This document shows positions 31,291 to 48,818 of a stretch of DNA of 64,000 bases, piece after piece. Numbering within the stretch: the first letter of the stretch is position 1; each line of letters opens with the position of its first letter. The notes below the pieces were generated by a model. It was not told the origin of the DNA and searched no databases. It saw only the letters and a program-made list of their open reading frames with translations. Source of the DNA: Methylorubrum populi (lineage in GTDB: Bacteria; Pseudomonadota; Alphaproteobacteria; Rhizobiales; Beijerinckiaceae); NCBI GenBank assembly GCA_036946625.1, contig JAQIIU010000003.1:2369001-2433000 (forward strand). Direction: 5' to 3'. The position numbers and the translations under genes are program-made.

Positions 31291-31560
31291 ATGTCGATCA
31301 CGGCAGAGCGCAAGACCGCGCTCATCAAGGAATACGCCAAGGGCAACAAGGACACCGGCTCGCCGGAGGTCCAGATCGCCATCCTCACCGAGCGGATCAC
31401 CAACCTGACCGCCCACTTCAAGACCCACGGCAAGGACAACCACTCCCGCCGCGGCCTCCTGAAGCTGGTCTCGCAGCGCCGCTCGCTGCTCGACTACCTG
31501 AAGCGCAAGGAAGAGGCGCGCTACCGCACCCTCATCGAGCGCCTCGGCATCCGCCGCTAA
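31291..31560 (+). CDS. rpsO: 30S ribosomal protein S15
   Basis: Small-subunit protein of 89 aa, the standard length, binding the 16S rRNA central domain early in assembly. MSITAERKTALIKEYAKGNK, TGSPEVQIAILTERITNLT, HFKTHGKDNHSRRGLLKLVS and RRSLLDYLKRKEEARYRTLI cover the whole family pattern. AAAGG precedes the ATG. Located upstream of pnp as in most bacteria; S15 commonly represses its own translation through its leader, though that structure was not resolved here. Confidence 0.98.
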   Translation: MSITAERKTALIKEYAKGNKDTGSPEVQIAILTERITNLTAHFKTHGKDNHSRRGLLKLVSQRRSLLDYLKRKEEARYRTLIERLGIRR

Positions 31561-31579
31561 GGCCTTTCTCGAAGCGTCG

Positions 31580-31603
31580 CGCGGTCCCTCGGGACCGCGT
31601 TTT
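31580..31603 (+). terminator. Rho-independent terminator of rpsO
   Basis: CGCGGTCCC and GGGACCGCG form a 9-bp GC stem with a two-base loop, followed by TTTT, 20 bp after the rpsO stop. It probably terminates or attenuates transcription before pnp. Confidence 0.8.
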
Positions 31604-31834
31604 CACGATCCGCGCACTCGGCCGAAGGGGACGCCGGTTCGGCGTGAAGAGGGCGCGGCAAAGCAAGAGGGACCGTTCGGGCATGGGGCCCGGCCGGTCC
31701 GTCCCCGGGTGGCTTGAAGGCGAAGGGCGCCAGGGCAGGATCGCGAGACGCTTCCATCGAGGCAAGCGTCTCGCCGTCTTGCCTCTGGCGGCGCCGGGCT
31801 CACCCGACCCGTATGTTCGAAGGCAAGAGACACC

Positions 31835-34072
<2,238 letters not shown>

Positions 34073-34089
34073 GCGCCTCACACGGCACG

Positions 34090-34119
34090 AAAAAGGGCGG
34101 CCGGGAGGCCGCCCTTTTT
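34090..34119 (+). terminator. Rho-independent terminator of pnp
   Basis: AAAAAGGGCGGCC and GGCCGCCCTTTTT form a perfect 13-bp stem with a GGGA loop and a T-run. It is 17 bp after the pnp stop. Being A/T-flanked on both sides, it can work in both directions. Confidence 0.92.
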
Positions 34120-34399
34120 CTTGTCCGGTCGATCAGGACCGCAGCGCCTCCAGTATCGGCCGGAGCTTGCACACTTGCGGCGGTGGCGCTCGATCAGGCT
34201 GGGGATGGGAGCAGGGCTTTCCTCTCGCCCTGCCGTTGCCTGACGAAGACACGTCGGCCGGCCGAACAGGCTCTCGGATCGGCGACGCGGTGCGGGTGCC
34301 GGTGACCATCGAAAACCTGCCTCCCCACGGAACGGCGCCGCCCGCCCGGCGTTCGCCCCGCGAACCCGAAAAGGGCATCCGAGAAGGAGCGTGTTTTCC

Positions 34400-34633
34400 G
34401 TGAACGAGATGATCGAGGACATTTTCTCCGGCGAGCCGAACCTGGGCATGACCGAGCGCGCGGTCTCCGTCGCGCTGGGGCTCGGCATCGCCGCCGCGGC
34501 GGCCCAGCCGCGGCCGAACAAGCTCCTGAGCCTCGCCGCCCTGGTGGTGGGCGTCGGCCTCGCCGTGCGCGGCGCCACCGGCCACTGCGCCGTCAAGGCG
34601 GTCGCCGGCGGCGGGCGCGACCTCACCGCCTGA
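34400..34633 (+). CDS. DUF2892-like small membrane protein
   Basis: About 77 aa. The middle reads LGMTERAVSVALGLGIAAAA and LLSLAALVVGVGLAVRGATG followed by HCAVKAVAGG, two hydrophobic helices ending in the GATGHC motif seen in the inner-membrane DUF2892/YgaP-like group. Function unknown. GTG at 34400 is chosen because AAGGAG lies ten bases upstream; a GTG at 34391 is too close to that site. Upstream 280 bp contain no other gene. Confidence 0.72.
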   Translation: MNEMIEDIFSGEPNLGMTERAVSVALGLGIAAAAAQPRPNKLLSLAALVVGVGLAVRGATGHCAVKAVAGGGRDLTA

Positions 34634-34651
34634 TCGCCTTCGCAAGCCCGA

Positions 34652-34690
34652 CGAGAAGGGGGCGCCCCTCGCGGGAGCGCCCCCTTCTCG
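34652..34690. terminator. Bidirectional terminator between convergent genes
   Basis: CGAGAAGGGGGCGC and GCGCCCCCTTCTCG form a 14-bp perfect stem with an 11-base loop, placed between the converging DUF2892-like and GlsB-like genes. T-tracts are short, so this is inferred from strength and position. Confidence 0.75.
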
Positions 34691-34711
34691 TTCGACGCAG
34701 GGCCCCGGCGG

Positions 34712-34978
34712 TCAGAGCGAGCGGCTGCTGGTCCGGCCGGCGATGAAGCCGTAGATCGCCAGCACGATGCAGGCGCCGACGATGGAGCCGATGAAGCGGG
34801 CGCCCTCGTTCGGCCCGTACCAGCCGATCGCCTGGCCGATGAAGGTGGCGACGAAGGCGCCGACGATGCCGAGGATCGTCGTCATGATGAAGCCGGCGGG
34901 CTCCTTGTCGCCGGGCATGATGAACTTGGCGATGACGCCGGCCACGAAGCCGATGATGATGGTCCAGAGAATTTCCAT
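34712..34978 (-). CDS. GlsB/YeaQ/YmgE-family stress-response membrane protein
   Basis: Protein of 88 aa with three hydrophobic helices: ILWTIIIGFVAGVIAKFIMP, FIMTTILGIVGAFVATFIGQ and FIGSIVGACIVLAIYGFIAG. The G-x-x-A-G-x-I-A-K and PGD elements after helix 1 are typical of the transglycosylase-associated/GlsB family, small inner-membrane proteins often induced by stress. Precise function is not known. ATG at 34978; convergent with the preceding gene. Confidence 0.9.
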   Translation of the reverse strand: MEILWTIIIGFVAGVIAKFIMPGDKEPAGFIMTTILGIVGAFVATFIGQAIGWYGPNEGARFIGSIVGACIVLAIYGFIAGRTSSRSL

Positions 34979-35217
34979 GTCGTCTCAACCCCGAAGAACG
35001 TCGCCGCACCGAAGGTCCGATGCGTAGACTTGACCGTATTCGGGTGACAAACGCACGAGCGACGATGCCGGTTGCCTCGCAAACCGCCCGAGAACCGAAA
35101 AAAGCCCGTCGGCGCGCGGCGGGCCTCCCGGCAATCGGCACGAGCCCCTTTACGGGCAACCACCTGCGGCGGCAGAAGGGTCAGCCTTCCAATGAACCCG
35201 AGACCGGCACCCGACCC

Positions 35218-35577
35218 ATGACCATCGAACGCTACGAGACCGGCCCCCGCATGAGCCAAGCGGTCGCCCACGGCGACCTCGTCTTCCTCGCGGGGCAAGT
35301 GGCCGCCGACGTGGTCGGCACCGGCGTGACCGCGCAGACGCAGCAGATCCTGGAGCAGATCGACCGGCTGCTGCTGGCGGCGGCCAGCGACAAGTCCCGC
35401 ATCCTGTCGGCCACCGTCTACCTCGCCGACATGGGGGGCTTCGCCGAGATGAACGCCGCCTGGGACGCCTGGGTGGACCGGGAGAACCCGCCCGCCCGCG
35501 CCACCGTCGAGGCGCGGCTCGCCGGCCCCGAATACTACGTCGAGATCGTCGTCACCGCGGTGCGGACCAAGCCGTGA
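35218..35577 (+). CDS. RidA-family protein
   Basis: Protein of 119 aa of the YjgF/YER057c/RidA family, which hydrolyses reactive enamine/imine intermediates in its best-known members. Features: GDLVFLAGQVAADVV, VTAQTQQILEQIDRLLLAAA, SRILSATVYLADMGGFAEMN and RATVEARLAGPEYYVEIVVT. The key Arg (in PPARATVEARL) that binds the carboxylate in active RidA appears present. ATG at 35218; the frame is open upstream but the extra residues do not resemble the family. Its stop overlaps the next start (GTGA), so the two genes are probably co-translated. Confidence 0.85.
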   Translation: MTIERYETGPRMSQAVAHGDLVFLAGQVAADVVGTGVTAQTQQILEQIDRLLLAAASDKSRILSATVYLADMGGFAEMNAAWDAWVDRENPPARATVEARLAGPEYYVEIVVTAVRTKP

Positions 35578-36677
35578 TCCGGCGGCGCCTGCTGGCGGGG
35601 CTCGCGGCCCTTCCCTTCGTGCTCGGCTGCGCGGCCGGTCTGCGGGCGCAGGAGCGCGTCGTCAACATCTACAACTGGTCGGACTACATCGACCCGAAGG
35701 TGCTCGACGACTTCACGAAGGCGACGGGGATCAAGGTCGTCTACGACACCTACGACAACAACGAGATCCTCGAGACGAAGTTGCTCGCCGGCCGATCCGG
35801 CTACGACATCGTCGTGCCCTCCGGGCCCTTCCTGCAGCGCCTGATCAAGGCGGGGGTCTTCCTGCCCCTCGACAAGGGGAAGATCCCCAACCTGAAGAAC
35901 GCCTGGCCCGAGATCGACAACCGCCTCCAGGCCTACGATCCCGGCAACACGTTCGCCGTCGATTACATGTGGGGCACCACCGGCATCGGCGTGAACGTGG
36001 CGGCTTTGCGCGAGCGCCTCGGGGCCAACGCAGTCCTCAACAGTTGGAGCCTCGTGCTCAATCCGGGCTCGATCGGCAAGCTCAAGGATTGCGGCGTCAT
36101 GCTCCTCGATTCCCCCGAGGACCTGATCCCCTCGATCCTGCCCTTCTACGGCTTCAAGTCGGACTCGAAGCGCTGGGACGACATCACCACCGTCACCGAC
36201 GCCCTCTACAAGGTCCGCGGCTCGGTGCGGAAGTTCCATTCGTCGGAATACATCAACGGGCTCGCCAACGGCGATCTCTGCCTCGCGGTCGGCTATTCCG
36301 GCGACGTGATGCAGGCGAAGCGGCGCGCCGAGGAATCGAAGAACGGCGTCGAGATCGCCTACTTCATCCCGAAGGAGGGCACGCTGATGTGGTTCGACGC
36401 CTTCGCGATCCCGAAGGACGCCGCCCACCCGGCCGAGGCCCACGCCTTCATCGACTACATGATGCGCCCCGAGGTCGCGGCGGCCAACACCAACTTCGTG
36501 TCCTTCGCCAACGGCAACCTCGCCTCGCAGGCCTTCGTGAAGCCGGAGATCATGGGCAATCCCGGCATCTACCCGGACGAGGCGACGATGCAGCGGCTCT
36601 CGATCAACACCGCCTGGAACGACTCGACCCAGCGCTTCGTGACGCGCGCCTGGACGCGGGTGCGCACCGGCCGCTGA
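35574..36677 (+). CDS. Putrescine/spermidine-type ABC substrate-binding protein (PotF/PotD-like)
   Basis: Periplasmic binding protein of 367 aa. Signal-like N terminus (RRRLLAGLAALPFVLGCAAG) and then the polyamine-binder signature VVNIYNWSDYIDPKVLDDF; KVVYDTYDNNEILETKLLAG, YDIVVPSGPFLQRLIKAGVF and VDYMWGTTGIGVN follow as in PotF. C-terminal DATMQRLSINTAWNDSTQRF-type end. The start GTG overlaps the ridA stop by 4 bp. No ATPase or permease follows, so it is an orphan binding protein in this window; polyamine specificity is inferred from family resemblance only. Confidence 0.88.
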   Translation: MIRRRLLAGLAALPFVLGCAAGLRAQERVVNIYNWSDYIDPKVLDDFTKATGIKVVYDTYDNNEILETKLLAGRSGYDIVVPSGPFLQRLIKAGVFLPLDKGKIPNLKNAWPEIDNRLQAYDPGNTFAVDYMWGTTGIGVNVAALRERLGANAVLNSWSLVLNPGSIGKLKDCGVMLLDSPEDLIPSILPFYGFKSDSKRWDDITTVTDALYKVRGSVRKFHSSEYINGLANGDLCLAVGYSGDVMQAKRRAEESKNGVEIAYFIPKEGTLMWFDAFAIPKDAAHPAEAHAFIDYMMRPEVAAANTNFVSFANGNLASQAFVKPEIMGNPGIYPDEATMQRLSINTAWNDSTQRFVTRAWTRVRTGR

Positions 36678-36773
36678 GCGCCCTGCCCCTCATCCCGTTT
36701 CCGGTCGATCGCCTCGGGTTTCGCCCCAGTCCGTCATCGCGAGCGGCAGCGAAGCGATCTACCGTGTCTCAGG

Positions 36774-37736
36774 TCAAGCGGTCTGGAAGGTCTTTCCGGC
36801 GCGGACCATGGCGTTGAGGGTGGTGACGAGCTTTCGCACGACGGCGATGAGGGCGAGTTTGTGGGGCTTGCCGGCTTGGCGCAGGCGCTCGTAGAGGCGG
36901 CGGAAGACGGGGTTGTGGCGGCTGGCGGTCAGGGCGGCCATGAACATCACGTCGCGCAAGGCTTTGCGTCCGCCGGTGATGCTGGCCGAGCGGATCGAGG
37001 AGCCGCTGTGGCAGGTGATGGGCGCCACGCCGACCAGAGCCGCGACCGTGCGCCGGTTCAGGCGGCCGAGTTCCGGCAGCCACGCCAGCAGGGCACGACA
37101 GGCCACGGGTCCGACGCCCTTGCACGTGCGCAACAGGGCGGCGGTGCGAGCCAGTTCGGCATCGGCGGCGATGGCTTCGTCCAAGGCCGCGCCGATCGCG
37201 GCGATCTGGCCGTCGAGCAGGGCGAGGCTGGCGGTGATCGAGGCGCGCACGATCGTGCTCTCGGTGCGTTCGGCCCGGCACTGCTCGGCCTGTCGCTGAT
37301 CCTTGAGCTGGCCGAGCCGGGTCATCAGTTCGGCGAGCGCGCGCTGAGCCGGGCTCGGCAGCGGCGGGGCGACTTCGTCCACGGTAAAGGCCGCCAAGGC
37401 GGCCAGGACGGCGGCGTCGATCCGATCGGTCTTGGCCAGCCGCGCCTGGGCGCGGGCGAACGCCCGGGCGCGGCCGGGATGGATCCGGCGGATCGGCAGC
37501 CCCAGCGCCGTGGCGGCTTCGATCAGCGGCCACTCGTAGCCGCCGGTGGCTTCGCACACGAGGTTGGCGCAGGCGCGCCAGTGCGGCTTGGACAAGGCGG
37601 CCGTCAGGGCCGCGACCGTGTTGTCGATGCGGGCGGTGCGTCCGCGCGTGTCGGCCAGATCGACCCAATCCTTCGAGACATCGGCGCCGAGAAAGCAAGG
37701 GGAGGCTGGCGCGGTGTGGGCTGGCGAGGCTACCAT
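36774..37736 (-). CDS. IS110-family transposase/recombinase
   Basis: About 320 aa. The N-terminal RuvC-like DEDD domain has FLGADVSKDWVDLAD (first Asp), VCEATGGYEWPLIEAA (Glu) and KTDRIDAAVLAALA (two late Asp residues). The middle is helical. The C-terminal Tnp domain has GVGPVACRALLAWLPELGRL, AALVGVAPITCHSGSSIRSA (the conserved Ser region) and GGRKALRDVMFMAALTASRH. All catalytic motifs look intact, so it could be active. ATG at 37736 is preferred because it lies just before the RuvC fold; an upstream in-frame ATG at 37820 would overlap the putative RNA. Confidence 0.92.
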   Translation of the reverse strand: MVASPAHTAPASPCFLGADVSKDWVDLADTRGRTARIDNTVAALTAALSKPHWRACANLVCEATGGYEWPLIEAATALGLPIRRIHPGRARAFARAQARLAKTDRIDAAVLAALAAFTVDEVAPPLPSPAQRALAELMTRLGQLKDQRQAEQCRAERTESTIVRASITASLALLDGQIAAIGAALDEAIAADAELARTAALLRTCKGVGPVACRALLAWLPELGRLNRRTVAALVGVAPITCHSGSSIRSASITGGRKALRDVMFMAALTASRHNPVFRRLYERLRQAGKPHKLALIAVVRKLVTTLNAMVRAGKTFQTA

Positions 37737-37764
37737 GACGAGGCCTTTCGCGAGACAGGCAAGG

Positions 37765-37930
37765 TCCTCTGGCACGGGATTGTAAGCTCGGGCTGCGCCC
37801 GCTCTACCGTTCGTGCTCAAGACCGTGGAGGCGCCGCCGACGGATCAAGATTGCTTGCGACCTCGCAGTCGATCCAGAAGCGATCCCGCCGGCGGCCCTC
37901 CCGTTGTCGCTCCGGTTCCGTCGCCGGAAA
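37765..37930 (-). ncRNA. Candidate IS110 bridge RNA
   Basis: Read on the minus strand. Module 1: outer stem GCCGCCGGCGGGATC (37896-37882) with GATCCGTCGGCGGC (37846-37833), tip hairpin TGCGAGGTCGCA (37867-37856). The internal loop has CTGGATCG (37877-37870), identical to the left target plus core, and AGCAATC (37855-37849), 6/7 complementary to core plus right target. Module 2: stem GCACG/CGTGC, tip GGGCGCAGCCC (37800-37790). Its loop has ACGGTAGA (37810-37803), identical to the right end plus core, and TACAATC (37784-37778), fully complementary to core plus left end. The exact 5' and 3' ends are not known. Confidence 0.75.
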
Positions 37931-38080
37931 AGACCGACAAACCCAACGTACAATCCAGGGCGCGACATCTCCGAAAAGGGCGCGCCCTGGATTGCTGGCG
38001 CCGAGCCTCGCGATGGCGGAGGAGAGCCCGAACACCAACCGGATGCCGTATCGTCCGCTCGGCGGGATAGCTGGGCAAGC

Positions 38081-38109
38081 GCCCCGGCTCTCGCGAGCCG
38101 GGGCCTTTT
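38081..38109. terminator. Hairpin downstream of rpoC
   Basis: GCCCCGGCTC and GAGCCGGGGC form a 10-bp stem with a TCGC loop, 30-58 bp past the rpoC stop. The CTTTT tract follows on the plus strand, i.e. on the wrong side for rpoC, so it would best stop transcription coming from the IS side. It may still mark the end of the rpoBC transcript. Confidence 0.55.
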
Positions 38110-38138
38110 CATGTCGTGGTCCCGAAGGGAGCGACCGA

Positions 38139-42356
<4,218 letters not shown>

Positions 42357-42481
42357 GATCCGCTCCTTGCTCGCCGGCTGCCCCGCGCCTGGGCAGTCCC
42401 GGCTTGATCCTCATGGCGCCGCGCTCGTCCGGAGCGCCGCTGGCCGTCGTCGGTCGGAAGGCTCCGCCCCTTCCCGCTCGA

Positions 42482-42515
42482 CCGCGGCGGCGCCTCGCGA
42501 GAGGCACCGCCGCGG
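42482..42515. repeat. GC-rich inverted repeat between rpoB and rpoC
   Basis: CCGCGGCGGCGCCTC and GAGGCACCGCCGCGG form a 15-bp stem with one mismatch and a CGCGA-type loop, in the 175-bp gap. No T-run follows in the direction of transcription, so it is more likely an mRNA processing or stability structure than a terminator. Confidence 0.6.
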
Positions 42516-42531
42516 GAGGTGAACCCGGTCG

Positions 42532-46659
<4,128 letters not shown>

Positions 46660-46893
46660 GAGACCTCGCTCCACCACCTCAGCGTAGGGTGCCCGGGGAA
46701 GGCGAAACACCTCCCGTCACCGGGCTCGAAGGGCCGCCCCGCCGGACGGTCGGCCCACCCGAACCGAATTCGTCTTCCGTATCGCCGCGCGCGCCCGCCC
46801 TCGGGAACCGCGGCCGCCCGAAGCGGCGTTAGCCCGCGAGCCGGAGCCCGCGGGCGTCTGGCCGGCGCACCTCCGAGGAGCGCGCGCCGGATG

Positions 46894-46917
46894 CGATGGG
46901 CCGGGAACGGCCCATCG
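46894..46917. promoter_or_regulatory. Hairpin in the rplL-rpoB gap (possible attenuator or processing site)
   Basis: CGATGGGCCG and CGGCCCATCG form a 10-bp perfect stem, 6 bp after the rplL stop. No T-tract follows. In E. coli this gap holds an attenuator and an RNase III site; a similar role here is inferred from position. Confidence 0.5.
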
Positions 46918-46922
46918 ACGGA

Positions 46923-47303
46923 TTACTTGAGCTCGACCTTGGCGCCGGCCTTCTCGAGCTGGGCCTTGATCTTCTCGGCCTCGTCCTTGGCCACCGACTC
47001 CTTGACCGGCTTCGGGGCGCCCTCGACGAGGTCCTTGGCCTCCTTGAGGCCGAGGCCGGTGATCGCGCGGACCTCCTTGATGACCTCGATCTTCTTGTCG
47101 CCGGCCGCGGCCAGGACGACGGTGAACTCGGTCTGCTCCTCGGCGGCCGGGGCGGCGGCACCACCCCCGGCCGGGCCGGCGGCGACGGCGACGGCGGCAG
47201 CGGCCGAGACGCCCCACTTCTCCTCGAGGAGCTTGGCGAGCTCGGCGGCCTCGAGAACGGTCAGCGAGGAGAGATCCTCGACGATCTTGGCGAGATCAGC
47301 CAT
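46923..47303 (-). CDS. rplL: 50S ribosomal protein L7/L12
   Basis: Stalk protein of 126 aa that recruits translational GTPases. N-terminal dimerisation domain MADLAKIVEDLSSLTVLEAA, Ala/Gly/Pro-rich hinge (about residues 35-55, VAVAAGPAGGGAAAPAAEEQ), and C-terminal domain FTVVLAAAGDKKIEVIKEVR, GLGLKEAKDLVEGAPKPVKE, ending in KAGAKVELK. AAAGGA before the ATG. Directly downstream of rplJ (57-bp gap). Confidence 0.98.
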   Translation of the reverse strand: MADLAKIVEDLSSLTVLEAAELAKLLEEKWGVSAAAAVAVAAGPAGGGAAAPAAEEQTEFTVVLAAAGDKKIEVIKEVRAITGLGLKEAKDLVEGAPKPVKESVAKDEAEKIKAQLEKAGAKVELK

Positions 47304-47360
47304 GTGAATGTCCTTTGCGTATATCGGTTTGAACGGATGGTTTCGCTAGGGGGAAACGGC

Positions 47361-47879
47361 TCAGGCCGCCTCGTCCTTCTTGGCATAGGCCCCGAACACG
47401 CGGGCGAGCTTGGCCGCCGGCGCGTTGACGACCTGGGCGACCTTGGTCGCGGGAGCCTGGATGAGGCCCACGAGCTTGGCGCGCAGTTCGTCGAGGGACG
47501 GGAGCGAGGCGAGCGCCTTCACGCCGTCCGGGTTCAGGGCAGTCGTTCCCATGGCGCCGCCGAGAATCACGAGCTTTTCGTTCGTCTTGGCGAAGTCCAC
47601 CGCAACCTTGGCGGCCGCGACCGGATCGCTCGAATAGGCGAGCAGGGTCGGGCCCTTCAGGAGGGGCTTGATGGAGGCGACGTCCGTGCCATCGAGAGCG
47701 ATGCTGGCGAGCCGGTTCTTGGCGACCTTCACGGTGGCGCCGGCCTGCTTCATCTGCGAGCGCAGCTTCTGCATGTCGGCGACCGTGAGGCCCTTGTAGT
47801 GGGCCACGACGACGACGGCGTTCGCGGTGAACACGCCGTTGAGCGTCGAGACGAGATCAGCTTTAGCTGTCCGGTCCAC
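47361..47879 (-). CDS. rplJ: 50S ribosomal protein L10
   Basis: Protein of 172 aa that anchors L7/L12 dimers to 23S rRNA. MDRTAKADLVSTLNGVFTAN, VVVVAHYKGLTVADMQKLRS and ATVKVAKNRLASIALDG are the conserved N-terminal part; the last helix (LARVFGAYAKKDEAA) binds L12. The start is GTG at 47879 with GGAGAGAG upstream. First gene of the operon in this window; L10-L12 usually represses translation by binding the leader. Confidence 0.97.
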   Translation of the reverse strand: MDRTAKADLVSTLNGVFTANAVVVVAHYKGLTVADMQKLRSQMKQAGATVKVAKNRLASIALDGTDVASIKPLLKGPTLLAYSSDPVAAAKVAVDFAKTNEKLVILGGAMGTTALNPDGVKALASLPSLDELRAKLVGLIQAPATKVAQVVNAPAAKLARVFGAYAKKDEAA

Positions 47880-48296
47880 TGGTGCTCTCTCCGGTTGGCG
47901 GAACCTGAGACAGGTCCGCCGGTTGCACTTGCCGCCCGGAACGGATCTCGGCTGAGAAGCCGGAACCGTCGCCCGGGCGACGTCTCACGGCCCTGTCCCC
48001 TTGAAGCGCCCGTGAAGGCGCCTCGCGGGTGAGATTGGTTCAAACCGATGCCTCCCTCCGGTGCCGGTCGGCCCCGAAGCGAGGTGTGTCAAAATTCGGT
48101 CTTCCCCGTCTGTGCAGGCTGTCGCCGATTAAGCCGGTTGCCCGGCGCCTGCAGTCTCGGACAGGACATAGCCGGAAACGGCGCTCGGAGCCGCTGCCCC
48201 AAGTCCCTTCCGGCCATCACCGCCCGGTCGCCCGGGCGGCATCTCGAACGGAAACCGACCGATCGGCCGATCCCTTCCAATGGGTGAATTCGTGGA
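47880..48296 (-). promoter_or_regulatory. rplJ 5' leader
   Basis: About 420 nt between the mapped-by-eye promoter and the rplJ start, with no tRNA or ORF on this strand. A leader this long matches the known L10-L12 autoregulatory mRNA leader; the kink-turn binding element was not resolved by eye. Confidence 0.5.
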
Positions 48297-48302
48297 GCGC
48301 GG

Positions 48303-48331
48303 TCTATAGCGGCGTGCAAGCCGCCTGCCAA
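48303..48331 (-). promoter_or_regulatory. Sigma-70 promoter of rplJ-rplL-rpoB-rpoC
   Basis: On the minus strand: -35 TTGGCA (48331-48326), 17-bp spacer, -10 TATAGA (48308-48303). Both hexamers are close to consensus and the spacing is ideal. The start site would be near 48296. Confidence 0.75.
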
Positions 48332-48541
48332 GTCCCGCACCGCGACTTTTCCGTCGCAGGCAAGGGCGCATCGAGGCGCATCGGGCGGGGATGCGGGGCA
48401 GGCCCGCGCGCCACCGTCCGCTCGCGCTGTCGTCCGCGACACCGGCCCCGGCACCGCCCCCCCGTGTGCGCCAGCGCATCCGCGTGGAGGCGGAAGCCGG
48501 CCTACACCGCCGCGCCCGAGCTTTGAGGGCAGGCGTTGAGG

Positions 48542-48703
48542 ATGTTTCGGGCGATGGCCTCGAAGCTGCTGCCGGTGCTGAGCGTGCTCGTCTTCGTCGT
48601 GGACGGCCATCTGCCGGGCATGCGCGAATTGCGCAACCCGGATGCGGAGGGCGGCAAAGGCGCCGGGCGCACCACCGTCCTGTCGAAGCAGGCCGAGGCG
48701 TGA
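48542..48703 (+). CDS. Possible small exported or membrane protein (53 aa)
   Basis: ATG at 48542 opens MFRAMASKLLPVLSVLVFVV followed by a hydrophilic tail (DGHLPGMRELRNPDAEGG...). The front half could be a signal sequence or single membrane helix. A second ATG at 48554 has TGAGGA eleven bases upstream and may be the true start. No family recognised; it lies alone between the rplJ promoter region and the porin. Confidence 0.4.
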   Translation: MFRAMASKLLPVLSVLVFVVDGHLPGMRELRNPDAEGGKGAGRTTVLSKQAEA

Positions 48704-48818
48704 CGACGGCCCGCCGCCCGACCGAAGCGGCGGGCCCGGTCGTCACGTCCGCGCGGCGCCCTGGGGAGGGGGCCACCCGCCTTCCCGAAGGGATCGACCG
48801 GATGCCGCCCGGCGCCGA

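Larger units (their letters stand above)
36760..37952 (-). mobile_element. IS110-family insertion sequence (about 1193 bp)
   Basis: Bounded by a shared ATC (36757-36759 and 37953-37955) where it interrupts the MITE palindrome. It has no terminal inverted repeats or longer target duplication, as known for IS110. The transposase gene fills the downstream side almost to the end (14 bp left), while 216 bp of noncoding DNA precede it. That long 5' end is the layout of the IS110 subgroup, whose bridge RNA is encoded there. Ends were set by flank reconstruction and by agreement with guide-like segments in the noncoding region. Confidence 0.85.
36693..38050. mobile_element. MITE copy split in two by the IS110-family element
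   Basis: Left part 36693-36759 starts TCCCGTTTCCGGTCGATCGC and ends GCGAAGCGATC. Right part 37953-38050 resumes ATCCAGGGCGCG and ends CAACCGGATGCCGTA. Joined at the shared ATC they give about 162 bp matching the MITEs at 14766 and 52932. TCA precedes (36690-36692) and TCG follows (38051-38053), an eroded 3-bp target duplication. The element lies between the PotF-like gene and the end of rpoC. Confidence 0.85.

Noticed and set aside
37737..37820. Longer 348-aa transposase starting at 37820
   Set aside because: The extra 28 residues precede the RuvC fold and would overlap the second guide module of the putative bridge RNA; the ATG at 37736 fits the family better.
42482..42515. rpoB-rpoC hairpin as a terminator
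   Set aside because: No T-tract follows on the transcribed strand and rpoC must be co-transcribed, so termination there is unlikely.
47880..48540. Searched for tRNA or other RNA genes upstream of rplJ
   Set aside because: No cloverleaf-compatible arms or conserved TTCGA-type T-loop was found; only the promoter and leader are supported.
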